DNA of 64,000 bases from Achromobacter anxifer (GCF_903652925.1 NZ_CAHLAR010000005.1:1-64000), one strand, 5' to 3'; numbered from the stretch's first letter, positions 29,026-37,135 are shown. Made by a program: numbers and translations. The notes: generated by a model not told the origin, from the letters alone.

Positions 29026-29121
29026 GTCATTTCTGGCCTACGGCGGCACTTGGCGCCTGGCCATGGGCGCCAGCAGTAAAGCCCCGGCATTCAAAGGAAT
29101 GCGCGGGGCGGAGTAGATGGG

Positions 29122-29415
29122 CTACGGTGCTATGGCTGCAAGTTCACTCGTCACCTTGAAGATTTCGCCCCAGGTAACCGCTTGCAGCATCTCGGCGCGG
29201 CCGCGTTTGATGTACTCATCCACGGACATGCTTCGCCAATCGGGGTGGGGACGGTCGCCCAATAGCTTCCAGTCGTGATTCGGGCTCTCGCGACGATGCA
29301 CGTAGAAGTCAATCGAGCGTCTCAATCCAAGCCCATAACATGCTTGGGCAACGATCCGCACATCTGAGCCGTCAGGCCGATGGAGGACGCGGGTGATCTT
29401 GCTGGGTGTGTCCAT
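29122..29415 (-). CDS. Hypothetical 97-residue protein
   Basis: GAGGAGTTTTTC precedes the ATG on the minus strand and a CTATACG box lies about 45 bp upstream (29461-29466). The sequence contains RIVAQACYGLGLRRSIDFYV and a WRSMSVDEYIKRG segment. I do not recognise the family. Probably a small soluble alpha/beta protein. Confidence 0.6.
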   Translation of the reverse strand: MDTPSKITRVLHRPDGSDVRIVAQACYGLGLRRSIDFYVHRRESPNHDWKLLGDRPHPDWRSMSVDEYIKRGRAEMLQAVTWGEIFKVTSELAAIAP

Positions 29416-29460
29416 GAAAAACTCCTCAATGTTCCTGAAATGGGTTTGGCCTACACCTGC

Positions 29461-29466
29461 GTATAG
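29461..29466 (-). promoter_or_regulatory. CTATAC box for the 29122 gene
   Basis: CCTATACGC on the minus strand, placed right after the 3' end of the neighbouring leftward gene and a large hairpin (GGCCTCCG...GGAGGGGCC, 29472-29508). Confidence 0.5.
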
Positions 29467-29484
29467 GCTCGGCCTCCGGTGGGC

Positions 29485-29793
29485 TCAGCGGCCCACGGAG
29501 GGGCCTTGCCGGGCCAATCGGCGCCACACCCAGCGGAACACTGCTACCAGCGCATCCGAGATCGTCAGCGACAGGGCTACTGCCAGCAGGAAGTGAGTAG
29601 GGAAGGAGCCTGATTCGTAAAGCAGCGCCAGGCGGCCCGCTGCCAGCGCCAGCACCGCGGCGCCCAAGAGCATCAGTACCCGGCCGGCGCCGGCGCGCCA
29701 ACGCCCCGTGTGCAGCTGGATCATGATCAGCAGCGCGCTGGCGATCGTGATGCAGACAAGCGTTGTATGGGTGAAGTCGACGGGAGAGGACAT
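29485..29793 (-). CDS. Small multi-helix membrane protein
   Basis: From ATG 29793 the product has about 102 residues with three hydrophobic helices: TTLVCITIASALLIMIQL, VLMLLGAAVLALAAGRLALL and FLLAVALSLTISDALVAVF. The longer start at 29811 would lie upstream of the -10 box TATACG (29798-29803), so the shorter form or a leaderless transcript is more likely. Size and topology resemble holins or small conjugation membrane proteins, with nothing more specific visible. Confidence 0.6.
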   Translation of the reverse strand: MSSPVDFTHTTLVCITIASALLIMIQLHTGRWRAGAGRVLMLLGAAVLALAAGRLALLYESGSFPTHFLLAVALSLTISDALVAVFRWVWRRLARQGPSVGR

Positions 29794-29853
29794 TCCCCGT
29801 ATAGCAGGCACACACGTCGCCGGCTCCGAAAATCGTCATGAATGTGTTTCTCG

Positions 29854-29859
29854 CTATAC
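29854..29859 (+). promoter_or_regulatory. CTATAC box for the 29898 gene
   Basis: GCTATACGTAATTGC, 39 bp before the ATG. Confidence 0.5.
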
Positions 29860-29897
29860 GTAATTGCATCACTGTCGATGCAAAACGAGGAAACATC

Positions 29898-30047
29898 ATG
29901 AAGGCAATCTCCATCTACGGCGCGATCATCGCCCTGGCCATAATGGCTACCACGGCTCTGATCAACCCGAAATCTCCTGTCGCCGTCAAGAAGCATCCCG
30001 TGGCATCTGCCATCGAGAAGCGTCAGGCCGCTCTGAACGATCTGTAA
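29898..30047 (+). CDS. 49-residue single-pass membrane peptide
   Basis: GAGGAAACATC directly precedes ATG 29898. MKAISIYGAIIALAIMATTALI is a single membrane helix or signal sequence, followed by a short basic tail (KKHPVASAIEKRQAALNDL). It is a stand-alone transcription unit with its own promoter and terminator. A small membrane-regulatory peptide or a lysis or toxin-like peptide are both possible. Confidence 0.6.
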   Translation: MKAISIYGAIIALAIMATTALINPKSPVAVKKHPVASAIEKRQAALNDL

Positions 30048-30065
30048 TCGCTCCATCACTCTTCT

Positions 30066-30094
30066 CAAAAGCACCATTTCTGATGGTGCTTTTT
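30066..30094 (+). terminator. Rho-independent terminator
   Basis: AAAGCACCAT-TTCTG-ATGGTGCTTTTT, a near-perfect stem with U-tract, 20 bp after the peptide gene. Confidence 0.85.
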
Positions 30095-30118
30095 CTATTG
30101 TTTAAAGCTACTTTTTTG

Positions 30119-30125
30119 ATATACT
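30119..30125 (+). promoter_or_regulatory. -10 box for the first RNA ligase
   Basis: GATATACTGC, about 40 bp before ATG 30163. Confidence 0.5.
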
Positions 30126-30162
30126 GCGCGCATAATTGCAGCAGTCAAAATCGAGAAGTACC

Positions 30163-31251
30163 ATGCAGCTCCGCTCTTTCCCCTCCATTGACCAGTTCCG
30201 ACACGTTGTTGCCACGGTCGAGCATCGTTCGACCTACATCGGCCAGGATGCTGCCGATGAGCCCATGTATGACCCATCCCGGCCCAAGCCCGTCCTGACG
30301 TTCCGAGGAACGACAAAGCTGCATGGCTCCAACGCAGGCATCCGCTTTGAGCTCGCAGGCCCGGAGGCCGGCGTGTATGCCCAGAGCCGTGAACGTTTTC
30401 TGGTACCGGACGCCATCGAGAAGGGTGGTGACAACTTCGGCTTCGCCGCGCGGGTTGCCGCTGGCGGCTCAGACCTGGACGTGCTGAAGGCCGCAACGAT
30501 CGCCACCGCGGTGCTGAGTGGTCTGCGCGACTTGGTGACGCTGCACGTCTTCGGAGAATTCTGCGGCCCGTCCGTCAACCGCAAGGCTGCGGTGGGTCGG
30601 CTGCCCGACTGCTGGTTCGTTCTGCGTGCGCTGGCGACGGATGCCGCAGGCCATGAGCACTGGCTGTCGGTGGACCTGCTGGCGGCGCAATACCATGCCC
30701 ACTACGCGCTCGAGAGCCAGGGGGAGTGCAAGATCCGGTTCATCACGGACTTCGAATGCTTCGAAGTGACGATCGACTTCAACCAGCCGGAAGCCATGCT
30801 CGACTACCTGGAGGAGCGCACCCTCGCAGTCGAAGAGGCATGTCCCGTGGCGAAGGCCCTGGGCCTGGTCGGAATCGGTGAAGGCATCGTCTGGTCCTGC
30901 ACCGATCCCGCCTGGGGGCGTCTGGAGTTCAAGACCAAGGGCGCCAAGCACAAGGGCACGAAGAATTCGCGCCTGGTGCAGATCGCACCTGAAGTCCTGG
31001 CCAGCCGGCAGGCGTTTGCTGACGCCGTCACGACGGAAAGCCGCCTGGAGCAGGGTTACGACCTTCTGCGCGCGCAGCTCGGCTCGGTCGGGATGGACCA
31101 TATCGGAGCGTTTCTGGCCTGGTTCGGTAAGGACGTGATCAAAGAGGAGGCGGACACCCTCGAATCGAGCGGCCTTTCCCGCCAGGACGTGATGGGCGAC
31201 ATCAACCGTAGGGCCTCAGCCTGGTTCCGCGCCCGCGTGGCGCAGGTCTGA
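30163..31251 (+). CDS. RNA ligase family protein
   Basis: 362 residues from ATG 30163; the frame is open to 30136 but that overlaps the promoter. TKLHGSNAGIR at about residues 51-61 is the nucleotidyltransferase motif I (KxxG-N) whose lysine carries AMP. LHVFGEFCG (motif III-like), EGIVW (motif IV-like) and a late lysine cluster KTKGAKHK (motif V-like) follow in order. Members seal 3'-OH/5'-phosphate RNA ends, often in double-stranded or tRNA contexts (T4 Rnl2 relatives). It is followed 62 bp later by a second ligase. Sealing of cleaved tRNAs is the favoured role, inferred from the island. Confidence 0.85.
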   Translation: MQLRSFPSIDQFRHVVATVEHRSTYIGQDAADEPMYDPSRPKPVLTFRGTTKLHGSNAGIRFELAGPEAGVYAQSRERFLVPDAIEKGGDNFGFAARVAAGGSDLDVLKAATIATAVLSGLRDLVTLHVFGEFCGPSVNRKAAVGRLPDCWFVLRALATDAAGHEHWLSVDLLAAQYHAHYALESQGECKIRFITDFECFEVTIDFNQPEAMLDYLEERTLAVEEACPVAKALGLVGIGEGIVWSCTDPAWGRLEFKTKGAKHKGTKNSRLVQIAPEVLASRQAFADAVTTESRLEQGYDLLRAQLGSVGMDHIGAFLAWFGKDVIKEEADTLESSGLSRQDVMGDINRRASAWFRARVAQV

Positions 31252-31312
31252 AGGTGAATTGGTACCCGTTTGCGCGCCAGCCAGGGTCCCTGAATGAAGA
31301 TTGGATTAGGAC

Positions 31313-32350
31313 ATGAAAACGAAAAACGAAACGCGCCTGCTGAGCCGTGACGACTTCCGAGAGGGCGTTTTCGCTCGCGACGGTCACCGTTGCGTCTTCT
31401 GCGGCGAGCCCGCGGTAGATGCCCACCACATCATCGAGCGCCGCCTGTGGACCGATGGTGGCTACTACCTGGCCAACGGCGCCTCTGTCTGCGAAAAGCA
31501 TCACATGGAATGCGAGCGCACGACCATCAGTGTCGAGCAGGTGCGCGAGGCCTGCGGTATCACCTCGATCCTGGTGCCCTCCCACCTCTACCCGGACCAC
31601 GCCTACGACAAGTGGGGAAATCCGGTGCTGGCCAGCGGGCAGCGCCTGAAGGGTGAGCTCTTCTTCGACGAGAGCGTGCAGAAGGTGCTGGGCGAGGGTG
31701 GGGTGCTGGGCGATTTCGCCAACCAGGTGAAGTACCCACGCACGCACCATCTCCCATGGTCTCCCGGCATCCACGATGACGATCGTGTGATCGCCTCGAT
31801 GGCCGCCTTCGAGGGCCTGGAGGTCATCGTTACAGAGAAAATGGACGGCGAGAACACCTCCATGTACCGCGACTACTTCCATGCCCGCAGTGTGGATGGC
31901 CGCGGGCACCCAAGCCGCAGCTGGGCCAAGGGCTTCTGGGGCTCGATCGCCGAGGACATCCCGGAAGGCTGGCGCCTGTGCGGCGAGAATCTGTTCGCCA
32001 AGCATTCGATCCACTATCAGCAGCTGCCAACGTACTTCATGGGCTTCTCCATGTGGAATGAGCGCAATGTCTGCCTCGGCTGGGACGAAACGCTGGAGTG
32101 GTTCGAGCTCCTGGGCGTGCGGCCGGTGCCAGTGCGCTACCGCGGCGTCTATGACGAAAAGCTGATCCGCGCGCTGTGGACCGAGTCCGAGTGGGGCGAT
32201 AGCGAAGGCTATGTACTGCGCCTGGCCGGCCCGATCGGCTACGGAGAGTTCCGTCACAAGGTAGCCAAGTTCGTGCGCCGCGGGCATGTGCAGACCGTCA
32301 AGCACTGGATGCACGGCCAGCCCATCGAGAAGAACCTGCTCGCGGGCTGA
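31313..32350 (+). CDS. HNH nuclease-RNA ligase fusion
   Basis: 345 residues. The first 80 form an HNH-type module: CVFC at 27-30, AHHIIERR at 37-45 and CEKHHMEC at 60-67, consistent with one structural zinc and a beta-beta-alpha metal site. Residues 165-340 are an RNA ligase domain: TEKMDGENTSMYRD with the adenylated lysine K176, CGENLFAKHS (motif III-like), EGYVLRL (motif IV) and HKVAKFVRR (motif V). A cut domain joined to a seal domain is unusual. It might cut and rejoin, or the HNH may be a nucleic-acid-binding zinc module only. Preceded by a weak site ATTAGGAC. Confidence 0.85.
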   Translation: MKTKNETRLLSRDDFREGVFARDGHRCVFCGEPAVDAHHIIERRLWTDGGYYLANGASVCEKHHMECERTTISVEQVREACGITSILVPSHLYPDHAYDKWGNPVLASGQRLKGELFFDESVQKVLGEGGVLGDFANQVKYPRTHHLPWSPGIHDDDRVIASMAAFEGLEVIVTEKMDGENTSMYRDYFHARSVDGRGHPSRSWAKGFWGSIAEDIPEGWRLCGENLFAKHSIHYQQLPTYFMGFSMWNERNVCLGWDETLEWFELLGVRPVPVRYRGVYDEKLIRALWTESEWGDSEGYVLRLAGPIGYGEFRHKVAKFVRRGHVQTVKHWMHGQPIEKNLLAG

Positions 32351-32366
32351 TGCGCGTGTAGGGAGT

Positions 32367-32395
32367 GGGCCCGGCTTCGGCTGGGCCCTTTCATT
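32367..32395 (+). terminator. Rho-independent terminator
   Basis: GGGCCCGGC-TTCG-GCTGGGCCC followed by TTTCATTTTC. Confidence 0.75.
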
Positions 32396-32402
32396 TTCTA
32401 CC

Positions 32403-32408
32403 CTATAC
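32403..32408 (+). promoter_or_regulatory. CTATAC box for thyA
   Basis: CCCTATACGCC, directly after the terminator and 49 bp before ATG 32457. Confidence 0.55.
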
Positions 32409-32456
32409 GCCTTCAGGCCATTCCGGCTGACCACATCTACCAGAAAGGAAATCATC

Positions 32457-33428
32457 ATGACCAAACCCCATCCCATGGAGCAGTTCCACGAGCTTCTGCG
32501 TCACATTCGTGACCATGGCGTTCGGCAGTTCAACTCCCGTACCGGCGAGTACGTTCGCTTCGTCCCTGGCCACATGCTGAAGTTCGACATGGCCGATGGC
32601 TTCCCCGCCATCACCTCGAAGCAGCTGTACTTCCGTCCGGCCAAGGGCGAGCTGTTCGGTTTCTTCCGCGGCTATCAGAGCGCGAAGCAGTTCCGCGACG
32701 AGCTCAACTGCAAGGTCTGGGACACCAATGCCAACGTGACGCCGGCCTGGCTCAACTCGCAAGCGCGTCGCGGTCCTGACGACGCCGGGCGCATCTACGG
32801 CGCGCAATGGACGGATTGGCGCGACTGGCGCGAAGCCGAATCCGAAGGCGAGCGTGACGACCTGCTAGCCCACGGCTACGAGATCCGGGCTCATGATCCT
32901 GATCGCGGCCGCTGGATCATGCGTCGAGGCATCAACCAGCTCGAGGCGGCGCTCCGCACGATCATGACCAACCCCTCGGATCGAGGCATCATCGTGACCG
33001 GCTGGCGCCCCGACGAGTTCGATCAGATGTGCCTGAGGCCATGCCACGTCGACTACCAATTCATCGTCGACACCACGTCCAATGTGCTGCACCTGAGCTT
33101 CTACCAGCGCTCATGGGACACCGCCCTGGCCTTCAACACGGTCCTGGGCGCATTGTTCCTGCACATCATGGCGCGCCTGGCCGGGCTGACCGCCGGCACG
33201 GTCTCCCACCATGTGGGTGACGCGCACATCTACGAGAAGCACCTGGAAGGGGTTGAGCTCATGCTCTCGCGTGAGCACTATCCGCAGCCGACTTTGGACC
33301 TGGGCAACATTCCGACGCTCACCTCGGTCAGCGAGATTTCAGGCATCTTCGCCCGCCTCGATCCCGAGCAGGTCCAGCTGGTGGGCTACGAGCACCACCC
33401 AGCCATCAAGTTCGAAATGACCGCCTGA
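32457..33428 (+). CDS. thyA: Thymidylate synthase
   Basis: 323 residues from ATG 32457 after GAAAGGAAATCATC. Catalytic C196 in LRPCHVDYQF, RSWDTALAFN with the asparagine that discriminates dUMP, HHVGDAHIYEKH and LDLGNIPTL near the C-terminus. It methylates dUMP to dTMP using methylene-tetrahydrofolate. The asparagine argues against a dCMP hydroxymethylase. Longer than E. coli ThyA (264) because of inserts around residues 100-160, as in some phage enzymes. The deoxynucleotidase and dUTPase genes downstream make a dUMP/dTMP module. Confidence 0.93.
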   Translation: MTKPHPMEQFHELLRHIRDHGVRQFNSRTGEYVRFVPGHMLKFDMADGFPAITSKQLYFRPAKGELFGFFRGYQSAKQFRDELNCKVWDTNANVTPAWLNSQARRGPDDAGRIYGAQWTDWRDWREAESEGERDDLLAHGYEIRAHDPDRGRWIMRRGINQLEAALRTIMTNPSDRGIIVTGWRPDEFDQMCLRPCHVDYQFIVDTTSNVLHLSFYQRSWDTALAFNTVLGALFLHIMARLAGLTAGTVSHHVGDAHIYEKHLEGVELMLSREHYPQPTLDLGNIPTLTSVSEISGIFARLDPEQVQLVGYEHHPAIKFEMTA

Positions 33429-33445
33429 CCGTAACGGCTACACTC

Positions 33446-33476
33446 AGCGCCCCAGCTTCTGCTGCGGGCGCTTTTC
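33446..33476 (+). terminator. Rho-independent terminator
   Basis: AGCGCCC ... GGGCGCT with TTTTCC, right after thyA. Confidence 0.75.
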
Positions 33477-33481
33477 CTTCG

Positions 33482-33487
33482 CTATAC
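33482..33487 (+). promoter_or_regulatory. CTATAC box for the 33524 gene
   Basis: GCTATACGGC, 5 bp after the terminator U-tract, 37 bp before the GTG. Confidence 0.5.
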
Positions 33488-33523
33488 GGCTTGGTGATCC
33501 AACAACCGACGAAAGGATCGACA

Positions 33524-33868
33524 GTGATCATTGACCATGATGCGTTAGCGCGTGCAGCACAGGCATACCTTGCCGCGCACCGGGCAGCCTCGTCCGCAAA
33601 GCCGGGACCCAACGCGTATGAGCAGCGCGCGGATGCCGCTGCTTCGTTGCAGCTAATCTTCCTCTCCGAAGGTGGCTCGGCTACCACCCGATCGAGCACG
33701 CAGGGCGACGAGGCCAGCCTGTTCCAGTGGATGGCGGAACGCGCAGATATCGGCTGGAACCTGCCCTACGACCGCGTCCAGGTCTCGTTCCCGCTCAATG
33801 CCGGGTTCTCCTGCCTGGCCGACGCGGTGCGCAAGGCCCGTGATAACGATCAGGCCTTGATCGGCTAA
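33524..33868 (+). CDS. Hypothetical protein
   Basis: GTG 33524 lies 7 bases after GAAAGGA, a better start than anything upstream of the promoter. 114 residues: a helical alanine-rich first half (ALARAAQAYLAAHRAASSAKP) and a second half with DIGWNLPYDRVQVSFPLNAGFSCL. No family is recognised. It lies between thyA and the 33979-34562 pair as its own unit. Confidence 0.6.
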   Translation: MIIDHDALARAAQAYLAAHRAASSAKPGPNAYEQRADAAASLQLIFLSEGGSATTRSSTQGDEASLFQWMAERADIGWNLPYDRVQVSFPLNAGFSCLADAVRKARDNDQALIG

Positions 33869-33937
33869 GCCACCGCGCCATGAAGCACCCCGGATCCGCT
33901 GCCGGTGCATTTCTGCGGTCGAGATAGCCATCTTTAA

Positions 33938-33943
33938 CTATAC
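33938..33943 (+). promoter_or_regulatory. CTATAC box for the 33979 operon
   Basis: AACTATACGAGG, 36 bp before ATG 33979. Confidence 0.5.
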
Positions 33944-33978
33944 GAGGGTGAGTACAACCCCTCTGAAAGGAAACATCG

Positions 33979-34245
33979 ATGGCAAACCTGTATGACTTTT
34001 CCATAGTGGTCCGACATGCCGAGTTCGATCGCGGCATGACGTCCGTTCCCTACGGCGACTCGAAGTACGTCTTCGCGGAGAAGAACGTGGAGATGACCCT
34101 GAAGGACGCGCTGGCCGAGCGCCAGCGCATGAGCGACGCAGAATCGCGGCCGCACGCGGCGTTCATCACCATGCGCTACAAGGACGATCGCAAGGCGCCC
34201 GGGATCGACAAGCACAAAGTCATCTACAAGGAGGCCCAAGCATGA
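33979..34245 (+). CDS. Hypothetical 88-residue protein
   Basis: CTGAAAGGAAACATCG precedes the ATG. MANLYDFSIVVRHAEFDRG begins a probable small alpha/beta fold with a basic middle part. It overlaps the next gene by four bases (ATGA), so the two proteins may form a complex. No family is recognised. Confidence 0.62.
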   Translation: MANLYDFSIVVRHAEFDRGMTSVPYGDSKYVFAEKNVEMTLKDALAERQRMSDAESRPHAAFITMRYKDDRKAPGIDKHKVIYKEAQA

Positions 34246-34562
34246 AGATCATCCTCGAGCGCCATACGTACGCCCCTGAGCTGAACTGCGCCTATGTGGG
34301 CCCGACGCGGACCAAGGTCAAGGCCCCTGGCTGCACCTCGATCCGTCAGGTCCGTGAGAAGCTGTTTTCGCCTCTGAAGTACACCGGCCGGCACGTCGTG
34401 CTGTCCACGCATTACCCTGGCGACAAGGCCTGGCTGAATCGCCAGCACTCCGGATTCTGCCAGGATATGCGCAGTCTTGCCGGTGCACTGGTCGGTGTTC
34501 GTAATCGCCTGGCGCCGGGATTCGGTGCCACCGTGAAGATCAAGACCCGCCTCCTCGGCTGA
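34242..34562 (+). CDS. Hypothetical 106-residue basic protein
   Basis: Translationally coupled to the preceding gene. The sequence is basic and contains CAYVGPTRTKVKAPGC and a tail GFGATVKIKTRLLG that looks like a final beta strand. No family is recognised. The net charge would allow nucleic-acid binding. Confidence 0.62.
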   Translation: MKIILERHTYAPELNCAYVGPTRTKVKAPGCTSIRQVREKLFSPLKYTGRHVVLSTHYPGDKAWLNRQHSGFCQDMRSLAGALVGVRNRLAPGFGATVKIKTRLLG

Positions 34563-34567
34563 TCCCC

Positions 34568-34594
34568 CTCGGCGCCTCGTAATGAGGCGCCTTT
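34568..34594 (+). terminator. Rho-independent terminator
   Basis: CGGCGCCTC-GTAAT-GAGGCGCC with TTTTCTGTG. Confidence 0.82.
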
Positions 34595-34607
34595 TCTGTG
34601 CGAAAGC

Positions 34608-34613
34608 CTATAC
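34608..34613 (+). promoter_or_regulatory. CTATAC box for the deoxynucleotidase-dut unit
   Basis: GCCTATACGAAG, 46 bp before ATG 34659. Confidence 0.5.
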
Positions 34614-34658
34614 GAAGGGGAGGTCATCTCAATCTTCACATAACCTTAGGACACCTAA

Positions 34659-35108
34659 ATGAACCGTGTATTTTTTGATATGGACGGACCGCTCGTGGAC
34701 TTTGATGGCCGCATGGCCGAGCTGGGTCTGCCGGGCCACATCCTCAAGACGATGCCTGGCGCCTACAGCTCCATGAAGCCGGTCCCCGGCGCGCTGGACA
34801 GCGTACGCGAGACCATTCGTCTCGGCTACGAGGCCTGGATCGCCACGAAGCCGCCTACAGGCATCCCGCATGCGTACGCAGACAAGGTCGAATGGATCCT
34901 GAAGCATCTGCCCGAGCTGTCAACCCGCATCATCATCACCCACGACAAAGGCCTGCTGGGCGACGAAGGCGACATCCTGATCGATGACCGCCCGCACAAA
35001 GCGAACTGTCACGCATTCCGCGGCACGTTCCTTCATTTCAAGAGCGGTCACCAGTGGCCTGAAGTCATGCGCTATCTCCGCGATCGCGCCGCTGGCCAAA
35101 CCGCCTAA
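34659..35108 (+). CDS. 5'(3')-deoxyribonucleotidase, HAD family
   Basis: 149 residues. FFDMDGPLVDFDGRM at residues 5-19 is HAD motif I (DxD nucleophile and acid), ATKPP near 67 is motif II and KGLLGDEGDILIDDRP (98-113) is motif III-IV of the 5'-nucleotidase C type. Such enzymes remove phosphate from dNMPs, limiting dUMP or dTMP. It is 35 bp upstream of dut and downstream of thyA, so the three enzymes probably balance the thymidylate pool during plasmid replication. Cytoplasmic. Confidence 0.85.
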   Translation: MNRVFFDMDGPLVDFDGRMAELGLPGHILKTMPGAYSSMKPVPGALDSVRETIRLGYEAWIATKPPTGIPHAYADKVEWILKHLPELSTRIIITHDKGLLGDEGDILIDDRPHKANCHAFRGTFLHFKSGHQWPEVMRYLRDRAAGQTA

Positions 35109-35143
35109 CCAGATTCTCCCAACCAACCGAAAGGCATACTCCT

Positions 35144-35629
35144 GTGAATACCCTGAAGTCCATCCAGCTCAAGATCGCAAAGATCCACCCCGACGCACGC
35201 GTCCCTGCTTACCAGTCGGAAGGCGCGGCCTGCTTCGACCTCCATGCGGTCCTGATGCCCGAGCAGATCGACGCGGCGGCCGGCGGACTCATCATCCCGC
35301 CAGGCACGTCGTCAGAAATCCACACCGGCCTCAAGGTGGAAATTCCCATCGGCTGGCGCATGGACGTCCTGGGCCGTAGCGGCCTGTGGTTCAAGCATCG
35401 GGTCCGTCTGGGCAACAACGTCGGCAAGATCGACAACGATTTCCGTGGCGAAGTGATGGTCTCCCTCCATAACCACGGTCACCAAATTTACGTGGTCAAG
35501 CATGGCGAGCGCATCGCCCAGGCCGAACTGAACGAGGTCACCCGTACCCACTTCCTGGTGGTAGACGAATCCGAGCTGTCCACGACTGCGCGCGGCGCCG
35601 GCGGCTACGGCAGCACCGGCAAGATCTGA
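35144..35629 (+). CDS. dut: dUTP diphosphatase
   Basis: GTG 35144 with GAAAGGCATACTCCT in front; 161 residues. All five dUTPase motifs are visible: ACFDLHA (1), GRSGL (2), GNNVGKIDNDFRGEV (3), GERIAQAEL (4) and RGAGGYGSTGK (5), the last closing over the active site of the trimer. It hydrolyses dUTP to dUMP, feeding ThyA and keeping uracil out of DNA. Motif 3 has N and K where GTIDADYRG is usual, but the catalytic aspartates are kept. Confidence 0.93.
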   Translation: MNTLKSIQLKIAKIHPDARVPAYQSEGAACFDLHAVLMPEQIDAAAGGLIIPPGTSSEIHTGLKVEIPIGWRMDVLGRSGLWFKHRVRLGNNVGKIDNDFRGEVMVSLHNHGHQIYVVKHGERIAQAELNEVTRTHFLVVDESELSTTARGAGGYGSTGKI

Positions 35630-35647
35630 TCACGCCGGAAACTCGAA

Positions 35648-35676
35648 CGCCCAGCTGCAAAGCTGGGCGTTTTCTT
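35648..35676 (+). terminator. Rho-independent terminator
   Basis: CGCCCAGC-TGCAAA-GCTGGGCG followed by TTTTCTTG. Confidence 0.88.
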
Positions 35677-35699
35677 GTGCGCGATGCGGCGAGGGGGCG

Positions 35700-36314
35700 T
35701 CAGCCTTTCAACGAAGCGGACACCTCGCTTGCGTGGGCGACCACCCCGGTCAGCCGGCGCTGCCGCTCCAGCAGTTTGAAGAACAGCCGAAGGGTGTTGA
35801 ATGCGTCGACGTCCGCACGGTGGGGCTCCCCCTCGAAGGCGAGGCCGTACCGCCTCATGATCGAGCGCAGGCCACCCTGCGGGCTATCGCCATTGGTCAG
35901 CGCCAGGTAGGCATGCCAGCCCTTCGTATCGATCGACCGGAAGCCGAACGGGTAGGGGACCCCAGCAGCCTGGAACGCGGCCCGCAACGCCGGCGAATCA
36001 CCCTCACCCCAGACCACGGGATTGGGCAGGTATGCGCCTTCGCGTGCGAGGGTGTCAACGACGGCAATGGCCATGTCGGGCAGGCTCAGGCCGCACGCAG
36101 CATCCCCATTCGAGATCCCCGTCAAATCGGTGATCTCGGGAGCGATGGGCTCGTCGGGATTCACGACCCATTGATACCGCCGATACGCATCCTCGCTCTG
36201 CTTGCGATTCCCGACACTCAACCCGACCTGAATCACGCGCCGGCTGGGCTGGTTGAACTCCAGGTCCAGGGCGACGAAGTTCAGGTCGCCAGACAACTTA
36301 GCCATTACTTCCAT
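35700..36314 (-). CDS. DnaQ/RNase T-type 3'-5' exonuclease
   Basis: 204 residues; the start may be the M at residue 4. Exo I ALDLEFNQPS (DxE, about 16-25), an Exo II-like region around PNPVVWGEGDSPALR with a conserved D, and Exo III HRADVDAFNTLRL (about 165, HxAxxD) form the DEDDh active site with two metal ions. The family trims RNA or proofreads DNA. In this RNA-rich context 3' trimming of tRNA precursors or oligonucleotide turnover is conceivable. It overlaps the upstream coiled-coil gene by 17 bp. Confidence 0.83.
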   Translation of the reverse strand: MEVMAKLSGDLNFVALDLEFNQPSRRVIQVGLSVGNRKQSEDAYRRYQWVVNPDEPIAPEITDLTGISNGDAACGLSLPDMAIAVVDTLAREGAYLPNPVVWGEGDSPALRAAFQAAGVPYPFGFRSIDTKGWHAYLALTNGDSPQGGLRSIMRRYGLAFEGEPHRADVDAFNTLRLFFKLLERQRRLTGVVAHASEVSASLKG

Positions 36315-37008
36315 CCGCTGCTTCGCCGGTCGCAGCGGCGTTATCGGCCGGCGCGTCGGACACTTCGAAGACTTCGAGCCCCAGGGCCTCCAGCATCACG
36401 GCCAGGCCCTTGTTCTGCACGCGAAGGGAGATGGGGGTTTGGGCCAACAGCCGTTGCATCTCGGCACGCTCGAGCGCAAGCGTCATGTGAAGCTGGTCCA
36501 TGTCCGCACGGTGCTTGTTCAGATCCTCCCGTCCCAAGGGCGGAATCTCAGCCTTGATCGCGCGCAGGGCATGCCGCTGGTGGTTGGCCGTGTCGGTTGA
36601 CCCGGCGGAGCGCAGACTCTCCAGCTGAGCCACAAGCCCTTCCATCTGTTCCTCGGGCGCCATGCGACTGGGCAGGCCGGATAGGACATCATTCCACAGT
36701 GACACGGAATTCTCGTAGAACGCAATGCGATCGCGTAGGTCCGGAATGTGGACCGACAGCTCGGCCCGCCGGATTGCGGCCTTGAGCGTTGCAATGAGGA
36801 ACTGGCGAGCATCCAGCTCCTGGAGCAGCACGATCGCTTCTTCGCGGCGCCGGCTCAGCGCGGGGAGAATGGTCCTGTAGTTGTCGACGGACGCCTCCAC
36901 GCCTTTGAGCAGTTCCGTCAGGCGCTGCGTACCTTCGGCGTGCTGAGCGAAGAGGCGTTCTTGGAGGGAGTGGAACAGCTGAAGGGGATAGGGGGCAGTT
37001 GCGAACAC
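36298..37008 (-). CDS. Coiled-coil hypothetical protein
   Basis: The frame is open to 37113, but GTG 37008 lies behind CCGGAGTCCCC and downstream of the TATACT box at 37060, so I prefer it (236 residues). Long helices dominate (QRLTELLKGVEASVDNYRTIL, EEQMEGLVAQLESLRSAG, MTLALERAEMQRLLAQ), ending in an acidic alanine-rich tail. It overlaps the exonuclease start, so the two are probably translated together and may act together. No family is recognised. Confidence 0.62.
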   Translation of the reverse strand: MFATAPYPLQLFHSLQERLFAQHAEGTQRLTELLKGVEASVDNYRTILPALSRRREEAIVLLQELDARQFLIATLKAAIRRAELSVHIPDLRDRIAFYENSVSLWNDVLSGLPSRMAPEEQMEGLVAQLESLRSAGSTDTANHQRHALRAIKAEIPPLGREDLNKHRADMDQLHMTLALERAEMQRLLAQTPISLRVQNKGLAVMLEALGLEVFEVSDAPADNAAATGEAADGSNG

Positions 37009-37059
37009 GGGGACTCCGGAAGTATGGCCATCCCTCGTGCAGGGAAGAAGCCGGAAATT

Positions 37060-37065
37060 AGTATA
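37060..37065 (-). promoter_or_regulatory. -10 box for the coiled-coil/exonuclease operon
   Basis: CCTATACTAA on the minus strand, 52 bp before GTG 37008. Confidence 0.5.
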
Positions 37066-37094
37066 GGAATCGCGGTTGTTTTTCTGCCCATAAA

Positions 37095-37125
37095 GCAAAA
37101 AATGCCTCGACAAGGTCGAGGCATT
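37095..37125 (-). terminator. Rho-independent terminator for the 37136 gene
   Basis: AATGCCTCGACC-TT-GTCGAGGCATT followed by TTTTGC on the minus strand. Confidence 0.8.
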
Positions 37126-37135
37126 GAGCTGCGGA

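Noticed and set aside
32286-32456. Longer thymidylate synthase start
   Set aside because: The extension runs through the ligase end, a terminator and the CTATAC promoter. ATG 32457 has the ribosome-binding site.
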